Source of the DNA: an uncultured Acidimicrobiaceae bacterium
Lineage (GTDB): Bacteria; Actinomycetota; Acidimicrobiia; Spongiisociales; UBA5794
DNA: 64,000 bases
Direction: 5' to 3'
Assembly (NCBI GenBank): GCA_947258985.1
Contig: CAMYKI010000008.1
Span: 1-64,000, forward strand
A model generated the notes under the pieces. The model was not told the DNA's origin. It saw only the letters and a program-made list of their open reading frames with translations, and did not search any database. The position numbers and the translations under genes were made by a program. Below, in pieces: positions 35,142 to 44,164 of this stretch. Numbering within the stretch: position 1 is the first letter of the stretch; each line of letters opens with the position of its first letter.

Positions 35142-36143
35142 CTATTGCTGCTCGAAGTTCGTTCCCAGGGCCGCGGGCGGCTCCGATGCGAGGAACTTCC
35201 GAAGTGAAGCGAACCGATCCCCGAGGGCGCGGAATCCCGGCCGATTGATGACGACGAGGGTGAGGATCATCGTTGGGAATGGAAGGATCGGCAGCACCTG
35301 GGAAAGACCGGGGAAGACCGGCTGCAGTTTCAGGGCCACAACCTGCAACGCACCGAAGAGATAGCAACCGAGGGCGACCCGGATCGGATGCCATCCACCG
35401 AAAATCACGACGGCGAGAGCGATCCAGCCGTAGTTGCGCACATGACCTTCCGACCAGCCGAACTTCTGGTCGAGGGAGAACGCAGCCCCGCCGATGCCGA
35501 CGAGGGCACCGCCCAAGATGGTGTAGAAGTAACGCATGCCTCGCACCGACACCCCGCGGGCAAATGCCGCTTCGGGTCGCTCCCCCACCGCCTGCATCTC
35601 GAGGCCCGGCTTTGTTCGGTAGAAGAACCAATAAGCAACGGCAATGAGCGCAAAGCTGCCATAGATCGACAGATTGTGTTGGAAGAACGCTTTGCCCAGG
35701 AAGGGAATGTCCGCAAGCACCGGAATCTCGAGCTTTGGCACCGAGGGTCCCGGCTCTCTGACAAACGGGCCGCCGAGCAACGACGACAATTCCGACGCGA
35801 GGAGGAAGAGCACGAAGCCGACGGCGATCTGATTGAGCCTCAGATCGATGCCGGCGTAGGCGATGATCAGGGCGATTAGGCCGGACGCGGCCGCAGCCGC
35901 CAGAAACCCGACGATGACACTCTCTGTGAGATAGGCCGCTCCAAATCCCGCCATCGCCGAGAGCAGCAGGCTTCCATCGAGCGAGAGATTTACCACGCCG
36001 GCTTTCTCGGTGATGGTCTCGCCGATGGTTGCGTATACGAGCGGGGCAGCACCGGCAACGACTGTGCCGGTGGTCACATCGAGGTCGCCGGCTATCGCCA
36101 GGGCAACAACAACGGGAACGGTGACGAACAGAGTGAGCACCAT
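35142..36143 (-). CDS. ABC transporter permease, nucleoside/BMP type (second permease)
   Basis: A 333-residue inner-membrane permease of the BMP-dependent importer type (RbsC-like, YufQ/NupC pattern). Multiple hydrophobic spans and the conserved blocks PLVYATIGETITEKAGVVNLSLDG, LNQIAVGFVLFLLASEL and AVGERPEAAFARGVSVRGMRYFYTILGGALVG. ATG 36143 is separated by 2 bases from the partner permease, so the four transport genes make one operon (bmp - ATPase - permease - permease). Substrate likely nucleosides. Confidence 0.9.
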   Translation of the reverse strand: MVLTLFVTVPVVVALAIAGDLDVTTGTVVAGAAPLVYATIGETITEKAGVVNLSLDGSLLLSAMAGFGAAYLTESVIVGFLAAAAASGLIALIIAYAGIDLRLNQIAVGFVLFLLASELSSLLGGPFVREPGPSVPKLEIPVLADIPFLGKAFFQHNLSIYGSFALIAVAYWFFYRTKPGLEMQAVGERPEAAFARGVSVRGMRYFYTILGGALVGIGGAAFSLDQKFGWSEGHVRNYGWIALAVVIFGGWHPIRVALGCYLFGALQVVALKLQPVFPGLSQVLPILPFPTMILTLVVINRPGFRALGDRFASLRKFLASEPPAALGTNFEQQ

Positions 36144-36145
36144 GT

Positions 36146-37207
36146 CTAGCCGTCACCTCCCGCCTCTACGGCAGCGGCCCGAATCGTCGCCCGGCGTCTT
36201 TGCCAGCCGGTGGCCAGGAGCACGAACAGCACGAGGGTTCCCTGGATGACGCCACCGACCGACGAGTCGAGGTCGAGCCGAAGCTCGAGCTGTGACGAGC
36301 CGACCGATAGTGCTGCGAAAAAGAGCGCCAGCGGCGCAACCGGCCCGGCTCGGAAACCTGCCAGCAAGACAACAAGGATGCCAAGGAAGCCAAAACCGCC
36401 GGACACGGACGGAACGAGTTTGTGATGAAAGGCCATCGCCTGGGTTGTGCCCGCCAGCCCGGCGAGAGCGCCGGCAACAGCAAAAGCGCCAAGCATGTAG
36501 CGGTTGGAGGGGACTCCGAGGCGAGCGGAGCTCGCCATGCTGTTGCCGACAGCCTTCAGTTTCAGACCGAACAGACTGCCCCTCATGAGGAGATACACGC
36601 CAACTATCGATGCGACGGCGAGAAGTAGTGACAGCCATGAGATGTCGAGAGATCCGATCCGGGGAAACCACACATCACGATCGAAGAGGTCCGTCCCGGA
36701 AGTGGAGGCGACCCCTTCTCGCGCCCAGGGCCCAATGACTAGGTATGTCGTCATCCCAAGCGCGACGAAGTAGAGGCCGAGACCGCCGAAGATCTCGTTG
36801 ACACCGCCGTGGGTCTTCAGCACGCCGGCAAGGATGCCCCATAGAGCTCCGCCAAGAATCCCGGCAACGATGCCGCTGAAAATCACCAGCCATGCGGGTC
36901 CGGGAATCGACCGAGCAGCCCATGTCGCAAAGATCGCACCGACGATTATCTGACCCTCCACACCGATATTCCAAAGACCCGCCGAGTAGGTGATAACCAG
37001 CGACGCCGAGGCGATCACCAGAGGAACCCACACCAGGAGCGTTGCCGACACCTTTGACATCGAGCCGAATGAACCTTCGAAGATGAGCTTGAAGGCCTCC
37101 CAGGGGTTGGCGCCGAGCGCCAACAGAAGAAGGGAGACGACAACCCCGGCTCCAACGACGGCAAAGAACGTGCCCTGGACCTCTGCGCGGCGGGAAGGGG
37201 TCGTCAT
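36146..37207 (-). CDS. ABC transporter permease, nucleoside/BMP type (first permease)
   Basis: A 353-residue permease, partner of the previous one. Spans include VVGAGVVVSLLLLALGANPWEAFKLI and SASLVITYSAGLWNIGVEGQIIVGAI; the cytoplasmic coupling loop is LKAVGNSMASSARLGVPSNRYML. The start overlaps the ATPase stop by 4 bases (ATGA). The hydrophobic pattern of about nine spans agrees with RbsC-like importers. It works with the second permease and the double ATPase below. Confidence 0.9.
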   Translation of the reverse strand: MTTPSRRAEVQGTFFAVVGAGVVVSLLLLALGANPWEAFKLIFEGSFGSMSKVSATLLVWVPLVIASASLVITYSAGLWNIGVEGQIIVGAIFATWAARSIPGPAWLVIFSGIVAGILGGALWGILAGVLKTHGGVNEIFGGLGLYFVALGMTTYLVIGPWAREGVASTSGTDLFDRDVWFPRIGSLDISWLSLLLAVASIVGVYLLMRGSLFGLKLKAVGNSMASSARLGVPSNRYMLGAFAVAGALAGLAGTTQAMAFHHKLVPSVSGGFGFLGILVVLLAGFRAGPVAPLALFFAALSVGSSQLELRLDLDSSVGGVIQGTLVLFVLLATGWQRRRATIRAAAVEAGGDG

Positions 37208-38670
37208 TCGCGGTCCTTGCCGCCGATGAGGTACCCGAGTTCCTCAGTGTCCGTGTCGGCCGCGACCAACTCACGGAGCACCTTGCCGGCAAAGAAGACG
37301 AAGATGCGGTCCGCATAACGACGCAACTCATCGAGATCAGCAGAAGAAAACACGATGGCGGTACCGTCATTTCGCCTCTCGAGGAGCTGATGCCACACCC
37401 ATTCGGCGGATTCGATATCAAGACCGCGTGTCGGGTGTTCCATGAGCAGCAACTCGATATGGTCCGGCATCATCGCCAGCAGGAGCCGTTGCTGATTCCC
37501 TCCCGACAATGACTCCGGAGTGGACTCGGTGGTTCCCTTTACAGAGAATCGGCTGATCTTCTCGTCGGCCTCGGTTCGGGCACCGTCCCAGTCCACTACG
37601 AACCCCTGACGAGTGTCTCCCGCGAGTGCGTAGTGCTCTGTTATCGAGAGGCCTTCGACCAAGCCCTCACCGAGACGGTCGGCCGGCAGCCAGTGAACGC
37701 CGACCTCCAGATGTCTGTTGTATCCGGCGGACGTAACATCCTTTCCGTGCAATCTGATGGTCCCCCCGTCGGGATGCCGCAGGCCGGCGCACACCCGCAG
37801 CAGCGTCTGCTGGCCGCTTCCGGCCAAGCCGGCGAGCCCGATCACTTCTCCCGCTCTGGCTGTGAACGATATGTCCTGCAATGTGACCAAGCGTTCGGCG
37901 GCCGTCACATCTCTCAGTTCGACGACGGGTTCGCCGAGTGCGACGTCGGTACGCTCCTCGAGCACGATGTTCTTCCCAAACATCAGCCTCACCAGGTCCG
38001 ATGCAGGGACCGGCAACTCGACTTCTCCGGTGACCTTGCCGGCACGCAGCACCGTGGCGTGGTCACAGATCTCCTCGATCTCCTCCAGCTTGTGAGAAAC
38101 GAAGATCACCGTCAGCCCCTCGTCGGCGAGCTTGCGGAGAGTCGCAAAGAGGAGACGCCGCTGCGACGCCGAGATGGCGGTGGTTGGTTCGTCCAGGATC
38201 AGAACACGGACCCCAAGGGAAAGCAGTCGGAGTATCTCGAGCTGCTGCCGCTCTCCCACCGTCAAAGAGCGCGCCGTGACATCCGGAGAGAACTGGAAGT
38301 CGAACCTTCCCGACAGTTCCTCCAGTTCGCCGCGGTCCGCAGCCGGTTCAAGACGCACCCCACCCGGCCTTCCGAGCGTGAAGTTCTCTAGTACGGAGAA
38401 CGGAAGGCAAAGCAACGGATCCTGGTGCAAGAGCCCGATCCCGGCCGCAACCGATTCCTTGGGGTTGCTCACTTCGAGCGGCGCGCCACCAAGCATGACA
38501 GACCCGCTGTCGGCCGATAGGAACCCGGCCAGCACCTTCATCAGGGTCGACTTCCCGGCGCCGTTCTCGCCGAGGAGACCATGGATAGTCCCCGCCTCGA
38601 CCCGCATGGTGACGCCGTCGTTGGCGCGCACCGGCCCGAAGTGCTTGTGGATGTCGACTAACTCGAGCAT
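37204..38670 (-). CDS. ABC transporter double ATPase, nucleoside/BMP type
   Basis: A 488-residue protein with two ATP-binding halves, as in RbsA/MglA and the YufO-type importers. First half: Walker A GENGAGKST (34-42), signature LTVGERQQLEI, Walker B ILDEPTTAIS. Second half: a degenerate Walker A GLAGSGQQTLL (the lysine replaced by Gln), signature LSGGNQQRLLL, Walker B LLMEHPTRGLD. A degenerate second P-loop is normal in this group. The hairpin in the gap before the bmp gene may lower downstream expression relative to the binding protein. Confidence 0.92.
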   Translation of the reverse strand: MLELVDIHKHFGPVRANDGVTMRVEAGTIHGLLGENGAGKSTLMKVLAGFLSADSGSVMLGGAPLEVSNPKESVAAGIGLLHQDPLLCLPFSVLENFTLGRPGGVRLEPAADRGELEELSGRFDFQFSPDVTARSLTVGERQQLEILRLLSLGVRVLILDEPTTAISASQRRLLFATLRKLADEGLTVIFVSHKLEEIEEICDHATVLRAGKVTGEVELPVPASDLVRLMFGKNIVLEERTDVALGEPVVELRDVTAAERLVTLQDISFTARAGEVIGLAGLAGSGQQTLLRVCAGLRHPDGGTIRLHGKDVTSAGYNRHLEVGVHWLPADRLGEGLVEGLSITEHYALAGDTRQGFVVDWDGARTEADEKISRFSVKGTTESTPESLSGGNQQRLLLAMMPDHIELLLMEHPTRGLDIESAEWVWHQLLERRNDGTAIVFSSADLDELRRYADRIFVFFAGKVLRELVAADTDTEELGYLIGGKDRE

Positions 38671-38688
38671 CAGATGCAGCTAGTTGGC

Positions 38689-38714
38689 TGGGGGGTGCCG
38701 TACGGCACCCCCCA
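38689..38714. promoter_or_regulatory. 26-bp perfect palindrome between bmp gene and ATPase gene
   Basis: TGGGGGGTGCCGT with ACGGCACCCCCCA. It lies in the operon right after the bmp stop and 19 bases before the ATPase start, with no T-run behind it, so it probably acts as an mRNA-stabilising or attenuating hairpin, as seen in ABC operons with abundant binding protein. Confidence 0.6.
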
Positions 38715-38726
38715 ACTCACTGCGAC

Positions 38727-39995
38727 TTACGATGAGCTGGCGCCCTCGATACCTTCGAGTAGCTGCGGCAGGTACCAGATCTGCTGCGGAGTGGCCGTCT
38801 CGCCGTCTGCCAGGAACGGTGTTCCATCCTGGTAGTTGAGCGGTCCGCGGAATATCTCTACCGACCCGTTGGCCAAGTCGGTCATGAACGCCATCAGCTT
38901 GTCGGAGTTCTCGGCAGAGAGCCCGGAGCCCGTGACCCAGCCGATGTGCGACGTGTCACGATCGTTGATGTTGGTCCAATCCGGCCCCAGCCACTGGAAC
39001 TGGGGGGTGAAGTTGCCCAGGCCAATCTGAATGGCAACGTCGAGGTAGCTCGGGCCCCAATTGAAGTAGGGAACCCCGAGGCACACTTCTTCGGCCTCGG
39101 CGCAGGCGCCCCCGTAGTCGTATGGGATGGCCCACACGGTTTCGCCCGCTTCGGCCCGTTGCCCGGCACGCACGATCGCTTCGGTTGTATCGATGCCGGA
39201 GATGACCACGTCGGCGCCTCCGTCATAGAACTCGTTCACGACCTGGGTCGGGTCGAGGGTTACGCCCGGAATCTGGAACCAGAATCCAATCCAAGTCACC
39301 TTGAAGCCGAGGTCTGCAGGATCGTTGCCTTCGCCCTCCCAGCAGTGCCGGGCGCCAAGGTATGCCGCAGCGACGAGACGGCGGGTTTCGTCGTTGATCA
39401 GTGGTCCGAGGTACGCGATCTGCCCGGTGTCCGTGGTAAGAGCTGCGGCACAACCGGCGATCGCCTTGCCGATCTCCATCTGTCCCATGATGTTGCCCAG
39501 ATTGGTGAGGTCCTCGCGATAGGCCTCTCCTTCCACCCAGGCGCTGTCGCCGGACGACCAGATCATCGGTACGTCGGGATGCTTTTCTGCGGCGAGCTGG
39601 ATGCCGTCCTTCATGTCGTCGGATGTGGCAAATATCAGCCCGGCGCCTTCGGCGACCATATCGTCGACGATCTGCTCGACGGTTACCTCAGGCTTGTCCG
39701 CAGGATTGACGAGATCGACGACGAGCATTTCGGCGCCGAGCTTCTCTTCGAGATACTCGCCCGCTTCGAAGTGAGCCTGGGACCAGCCGCGGTCGTCGCG
39801 CGGTCCGACCAGGATCATGCCGAAGACAAGTGGCTCCTCCACCGCTGCGGTCGTTTCTGCTGCTGTGTCGTCCGGTGCGGTTGTGGTTTCGGATGTCTCT
39901 GCGTCGCCGTCGTCGGAACATGCAGCCCCGATCAACGCAAACGCAAGAAGAACCGCCCCCCACCTCCGCAGCATACGCCCGCTGGAACCATTCAT
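38727..39995 (-). CDS. BMP-family substrate-binding lipoprotein
   Basis: A 422-residue lipoprotein. The signal is MNGSSGRMLRRWGAVLLAFALIGAAC with the cysteine at 26, followed by an Asp/Thr/Glu-rich linker. The PBP1-BMP domain has FGMILVGPRDDRGWSQAHFEAG (G-P-x-x-D-x-G-W-S), VDDMVAEGAGLIFATSDD, and NLGNIMGQMEIGKAIAG. BMP proteins bind purine nucleosides and riboflavin-like molecules. ATG 39995 has GGAGG upstream and is preferred to the long frame starting at 40079. First gene of the ABC operon. Confidence 0.9.
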   Translation of the reverse strand: MNGSSGRMLRRWGAVLLAFALIGAACSDDGDAETSETTTAPDDTAAETTAAVEEPLVFGMILVGPRDDRGWSQAHFEAGEYLEEKLGAEMLVVDLVNPADKPEVTVEQIVDDMVAEGAGLIFATSDDMKDGIQLAAEKHPDVPMIWSSGDSAWVEGEAYREDLTNLGNIMGQMEIGKAIAGCAAALTTDTGQIAYLGPLINDETRRLVAAAYLGARHCWEGEGNDPADLGFKVTWIGFWFQIPGVTLDPTQVVNEFYDGGADVVISGIDTTEAIVRAGQRAEAGETVWAIPYDYGGACAEAEEVCLGVPYFNWGPSYLDVAIQIGLGNFTPQFQWLGPDWTNINDRDTSHIGWVTGSGLSAENSDKLMAFMTDLANGSVEIFRGPLNYQDGTPFLADGETATPQQIWYLPQLLEGIEGASSS

Positions 39996-40182
39996 GGATA
40001 CCCTCCTCGAAACGGTAAGAGGCGAGTATACGGCGTCACCCCGGCCCGGTGGGCCCGACGGCTGCAGCGGTCGTGACAACTAGGAGCCTGCTGAACGATG
40101 TCAGTTTGGCCTCGCAGCCGCGCTTGAGGCCGGGCGCTCTTCGTGGCCGAGCGAGTCCGCACGCCATTTGCTCCGCAGTCTC

Positions 40183-40938
40183 CTAGGAGAAGATCGTCTT
40201 CGGGCGTGTCTCTAGTTCGCCATCGATGTAGATATCCAGCTTCTCGTTGTAAAACGAAACCATGCCGGCAATACGCCCGCTCTCCTCTGCGGGGAACGGA
40301 TACCACCACACCACGTTTTCGTGTCGGGCTCCGCCAATCACCACGTCGTAGTAGCTCGCCACACCTTTGTACGGGCAGTCTGTGTGAAGGTCGGTTCCCT
40401 CGAGAAGGTCCATGCGCACATCCGTCTTCGGCAGGTAGTACCGCGTGGGAAGGCCGGTTTCGTAGAGGAATCGACCCGAGCGCGAGTCAGCGACCTTGAC
40501 CCCATCGATGACCACCTCGACGTGGCGTGAGCTCGGGAGGATGTCCACCCGCGTGTGGGGATCCCGGGCGTGCACATAGACTTCTTCGTCCTCCTCGAAC
40601 CACGAGTCCATCGCCGCCCAGTCGAAGGCGACGTGGTCGCGCAGCTCCTCCACAGGAGAATCAAGATGCCGATAGGCGGCGGCATCCGCCTTCCTCCCGG
40701 CAGTCGCCACGGTGTAAAGCGTGGCGTCGCCACGGCTGGGCGACCGTTTGGTTTCACCCGTCGCCGAGAGCATTTCGAGCCGGACGTCCCCCTCCGGGAA
40801 GTAGTACACGGGGTAGTAGGGCTTCTCCCAAACGAGCAAGGGGCGAGTCGTGTCGGCAACGAGTTCGCCGCCCAGATAGACCCGGATCCGCTTCGCGCCC
40901 TCTTCGATACGCACCCGGCGTCGGTTCTTGTCGCTCAT
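40183..40938 (-). CDS. DUF427 protein, double domain
   Basis: A 251-residue protein with two copies of the DUF427 beta-rich domain. The first has YLGGELVADTTRPLLVWEKPYYPVYYFPEGDV, the second VIDGVKVADSRSGRFLYETGLPTRYYLPKTDV and then CPYKGVASYYDVVIGG (the C-P-Y-K-G hallmark) followed by VWWYPFPAEES. Function unknown, cytoplasmic. The gene is followed by a 180-base gap in which nothing was seen beyond the fused BMP leader region, and preceded by the hairpin at 40993. Confidence 0.85.
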   Translation of the reverse strand: MSDKNRRRVRIEEGAKRIRVYLGGELVADTTRPLLVWEKPYYPVYYFPEGDVRLEMLSATGETKRSPSRGDATLYTVATAGRKADAAAYRHLDSPVEELRDHVAFDWAAMDSWFEEDEEVYVHARDPHTRVDILPSSRHVEVVIDGVKVADSRSGRFLYETGLPTRYYLPKTDVRMDLLEGTDLHTDCPYKGVASYYDVVIGGARHENVVWWYPFPAEESGRIAGMVSFYNEKLDIYIDGELETRPKTIFS

Positions 40939-40992
40939 TGTGAAGTCCCTTGATCGTATGTTCAGCAGAACCCGTGACGGGTTAACGATATT

Positions 40993-41020
40993 CGGAATTG
41001 TCCGACATCGGACAATTCCG
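40993..41020. promoter_or_regulatory. 12-bp inverted repeat, CGGAATTGTCCG-acat-CGGACAATTCCG
   Basis: A 12-bp perfect stem with a 4-base loop in the gap between DUF427 and fhs. There is no T-run on either side, so a terminator is unlikely; an operator for the DUF427 promoter or a stabilising hairpin is possible. Confidence 0.5.
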
Positions 41021-41082
41021 CTTCCTATCGACCGCTGATCACCCTGTTGGTTCCTGCGCAGCCAACACGAAGTCCGATCGTT

Positions 41083-42852
41083 CTAGAACAAGCCGACGAC
41101 CTTCCCCTCGTCATCGATGTCGACATCCATGTACGCCGGGGTCATGCCGAGTCCTGGCATCGTCCGCATCGTTCCCAGCATCGGATAGATGAAGCCGGCA
41201 CCAACAGATGCCCGCACCTCCCGGACCCGGACCGTGTGCCCTGTCGGCGCTCCCTTGAGATTGGGGTCTTGGCTTATGGACAAGTGGGTCTTGGCGACAC
41301 ATATCGGGAGATTGCCCCAACCTTGCCTCTCGAACGACTCAATCTGGCGCTCCGCAAGCCCGTCGTACTTCACGTCGGCCGCTCCGTAGATACGCTTGGC
41401 GATGGTTTCGATCTTGTCCCGAATCGGGATGTCCAGTGGATAGAGGAACTCGAAGGAAGAGGGTTGCTCGGCGGCGGCAACCACTGCCTCCGCCAAGGCG
41501 ATCGCTCCCTCTCCTCCGTCGCTCCAGTGGCTGGTGGCCTCGGCGGCAAGAGCGCCCGCTTCGAGAGCCCGCCTATTGACTAGCTCAACTTCGGCGTCGG
41601 TATCGTCCGAGAACCGGTTGGTGGCAACGACCACCGGCATGCCAAAGAGCCGGGCGTTGCGAATGTGCGCTTCTAAGTTGGCGATGCCGGCATCGAGCAG
41701 ATCCAGGTTCTCTTCGGTGTACGCCGGGTCGAGTCTCCGCCCCGGGACCACTCGCGGCCCGCCTCCGTGCATCTTGAGAGCCCGAACCGTTGCTACCAGC
41801 ACCACTGCGTCGGGGGTGAGCCCGGATGCGCGACACTTGATATCGAAGAACTTCTCCATCCCGATGTCGGCACCGAACCCGGATTCGGTGACCACATAGT
41901 CGCCAAGCTGCAGCGCCACCCGATCGGCCAGGATCGACGAGTTGCCCGGTGCAATGTTGGCGAAAGGCCCGGCATGCACGAACGCGGCTTGCCCCTCGAT
42001 GGTCTGCATCAGGTTGGGGTGAAGCGTGTCCTTCATGAGTACGGTGACTGCGCCGGCCACCCGGATGTCGTCGAGCGTGACCGGCTCATCGAGTTTGGTG
42101 GAGCCGACAACCACGTTCCCGACCCGGCGGCGCAGGTTGGCGAGCGCCGAGCGATAGTCGTGACCGTCGACCAGTGCCAGGATTGCCATCAATTCGCTGG
42201 CAACGGTGATGTCGAAGCCCGCCTCCCTGGGTTTGCCGTCCGGTTTGCCACCCATTCCAACCATGACATTGCGCAGGGCGCGATCGTTCACATCGGCGAC
42301 CCGACGCCACTGGATCGAATACGGATCGATGGCGATCCGGCTGAGGCCGCGCTTTTCGAGAGTCTCGTCGCTGGTCTGCGCCTCGTGGTACCAGCGGGCG
42401 TCTACCGCGGCAGCGGCCAGATTGTGTGCCGCGGCGACGGCATGGTTGTCTCCGGTTAGATGGAGGTTGAAGTCTTCCATCGGCACTATCTGGCTGTAGC
42501 CGCCCCCGGCGGCCCCACCCTTGATACCAAACGTCGGCCCCAAGGAAGGCTGGCGAATCGCCGCGATCGCTTCGTGACCCAGCCTGCCGAGACCCTGGAC
42601 CAAACCGACGACCGTCGTCGTCTTGCCCTCTCCCAGTGGGGTCGGGGTAATGGCGGTGACATCTATGTACTTGCCGCGGGGCCTGTTTCCCAGATCCTCG
42701 AGCACGTCGAGATGCACCTTCGCTTTGTCGTGCCCGTAGGGAATCAGGTGCCGGCGATCGATCCCGAGCCGGTCGGCGATCTCGACAATCGGCTTGATCC
42801 TTGCCGCCTGGGCGATATCGAGGTCGGAGGGAACCGGCGATAGACGGTTGCT
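41083..42852 (-). CDS. fhs: Formate--tetrahydrofolate ligase
   Basis: Fhs (589 residues, family near 556) joins formate to tetrahydrofolate with ATP, giving 10-formyl-THF. The P-loop is TPTPLGEGKTTTVVGL (around 71-80 for PTPLGEGKTT), followed by RQPSLGPTFGIKGGAAGGGY, the metal/folate loop FNLHLTGDNHAVAAAHNL, GFDITVASELMAIL, and the C-terminal GAGFIYPMLGTMRTMPGLG. ATG 42852 has GGAG upstream (ACATTGGAGCATC); the frame open beyond it adds 18 residues that look non-coding. Divergent from serA, so both serve one-carbon and serine supply. Confidence 0.96.
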   Translation of the reverse strand, partial: SNRLSPVPSDLDIAQAARIKPIVEIADRLGIDRRHLIPYGHDKAKVHLDVLEDLGNRPRGKYIDVTAITPTPLGEGKTTTVVGLVQGLGRLGHEAIAAIRQPSLGPTFGIKGGAAGGGYSQIVPMEDFNLHLTGDNHAVAAAHNLAAAAVDARWYHEAQTSDETLEKRGLSRIAIDPYSIQWRRVADVNDRALRNVMVGMGGKPDGKPREAGFDITVASELMAILALVDGHDYRSALANLRRRVGNVVVGSTKLDEPVTLDDIRVAGAVTVLMKDTLHPNLMQTIEGQAAFVHAGPFANIAPGNSSILADRVALQLGDYVVTESGFGADIGMEKFFDIKCRASGLTPDAVVLVATVRALKMHGGGPRVVPGRRLDPAYTEENLDLLDAGIANLEAHIRNARLFGMPVVVATNRFSDDTDAEVELVNRRALEAGALAAEATSHWSDGGEGAIALAEAVVAAAEQPSSFEFLYPLDIPIRDKIETIAKRIYGAADVKYDGLAERQIESFERQGWGNLPICVAKTHLSISQDPNLKGAPTGHTVRVREVRASVGAGFIYPMLGTMRTMPGLGMTPAYMDVDIDDEGKVVGLF

Positions 42853-42921
42853 CATGATGCTCCAATGTCGGGGCGCCGTCGCCGACGCACTTGGTGGCAG
42901 TTGCACGAAGTGTAAAGATGA

Positions 42922-42949
42922 ACGTTGCGAACGCTACGGAACGCAACGT
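42922..42949 (+). promoter_or_regulatory. Inverted repeat upstream of serA
   Basis: ACGTTGCG (42922-42929) and CGCAACGT (42942-42949) flank 12 bases; the element sits just downstream of a candidate promoter (TTGGTG, 16 bases, TAAAGA ending near 42919) and 12 bases before the serA start. Its position suggests an operator or leader hairpin. Confidence 0.4.
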
Positions 42950-42961
42950 GATCAATGGAGT

Positions 42962-44164
42962 ATGCCTGTGAAGATTCTCATCGCCGACAAGTTCTCGGAA
43001 AGCCACCTGCAGGAGATGCAGGAAACGGGCCATGAGGTCACGCTTCGTCCCAACCTGGGTGCCGGCGACCTTGCCGGTGTCATCCCGGGATACGAGGTGC
43101 TGGTCGTTCGCTCGACCCGCGTCACCGCCGCAACTCTCGAAGCTGCGGACAGTCTCAACCTGATCATCCGGGCAGGCGCCGGGGTCAACACAATTGACGT
43201 CGACAAGGCGGCTGAGAGTGCGATCTTTGTCTGCAATACGCCCGGGAAGAACGCGGTCGCGGTGGCAGAGCTGGTGATGGGGCTCCTCCTTGCCATCGAT
43301 CGCAACATCGCCGATCAGGTAGCCGAGGTCCGCGACGGTGTTTGGAACAAGAAGAAATACTCGAAGGCCCGTGGTGTCGCAGGTCGATCCCTCGGGATCG
43401 TCGGATTCGGTTCGATTGGACTCGAGGTCGCCAAGCGAGCTCAAGCGTTCGGCATGAAGGTATCGGCCACCGACGCCGACCCGGGGAGGGAAGCCTTTGC
43501 GGAAGAGGCCGGGGTCGAATGGATCTCGGATCTGGCGACGCTGGCCGCCAACAACGATGTAATCACATTCCACGTTCCGGCGATACCGCAGACCGAGAAC
43601 CTGGTCTCGCGCGAGCTTCTCAGCGTCATGAGGCCCGGAACCGTCATCATCAACTCGTCTCGCGGAACCATCGTCGACGAGGAGGCCCTGCTGGAAGCGA
43701 TGGACGAGAAGGACATCCGCGCCGGACTCGATGTCTACAAGGGCGAGCCGGGCGCCGGCGACAAAGCTTTCGAGTCGCGTTTGGCCCAACACCCCAATGT
43801 CTACGGCACACATCATGTCGGCGCATCCACCGAGCAGGCCCAGACGGCCATCGCCGACGCAGTGGTCGCCACTATCGAAGAATTCGAGGACGGAAATCTG
43901 ATCAACTGCGTGAACCTCGGCGAGGTTCTCGGAACCGAATTGACCGTCACCGTTAGGCACTTGAACCAGGTTGGTGTTCTTGCCGGGGTGCTCGCCACTT
44001 TGCGTGGTGCCGGGCTGAATGTCGAACACATGGAGAACCTCGTACTGAAGGGCAGAAAGGCGTCGTCGGCTCTCATTCACGTCGTCGGCGATGTCGACCC
44101 AACCATCGTCTCTCAACTCTCAGAGCTCGATGGTGTTATCGGTGTCTCCTTGGGCGACCGGTGA
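42962..44164 (+). CDS. serA: D-3-phosphoglycerate dehydrogenase-like with ACT domain
   Basis: A 400-residue D-2-hydroxyacid dehydrogenase, oxidising 3-phosphoglycerate in serine synthesis. NAD motif VGFGSIG (148-153), RGTIVDEEALLEAM with the catalytic Arg, an acid in YKGEPGAGD and the His in YGTHHVGAST. The tail (LTVTVRHLNQVGVLAGVLATLRGAGLNVEHMENL) is an ACT domain that may sense serine. GTG at 42968 is an alternative start with better spacing to GGAG. Stop and next start overlap as GTGA, so it is coupled to DUF1015. Confidence 0.92.
   Translation: MPVKILIADKFSESHLQEMQETGHEVTLRPNLGAGDLAGVIPGYEVLVVRSTRVTAATLEAADSLNLIIRAGAGVNTIDVDKAAESAIFVCNTPGKNAVAVAELVMGLLLAIDRNIADQVAEVRDGVWNKKKYSKARGVAGRSLGIVGFGSIGLEVAKRAQAFGMKVSATDADPGREAFAEEAGVEWISDLATLAANNDVITFHVPAIPQTENLVSRELLSVMRPGTVIINSSRGTIVDEEALLEAMDEKDIRAGLDVYKGEPGAGDKAFESRLAQHPNVYGTHHVGASTEQAQTAIADAVVATIEEFEDGNLINCVNLGEVLGTELTVTVRHLNQVGVLAGVLATLRGAGLNVEHMENLVLKGRKASSALIHVVGDVDPTIVSQLSELDGVIGVSLGDR

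Noticed and set aside
42086..44116. 676-codon open frame on the minus strand over serA and fhs
   Set aside because: It lies opposite to clearly conserved serA and over fhs in a wrong frame; composition is that of an antisense shadow in high-GC DNA.
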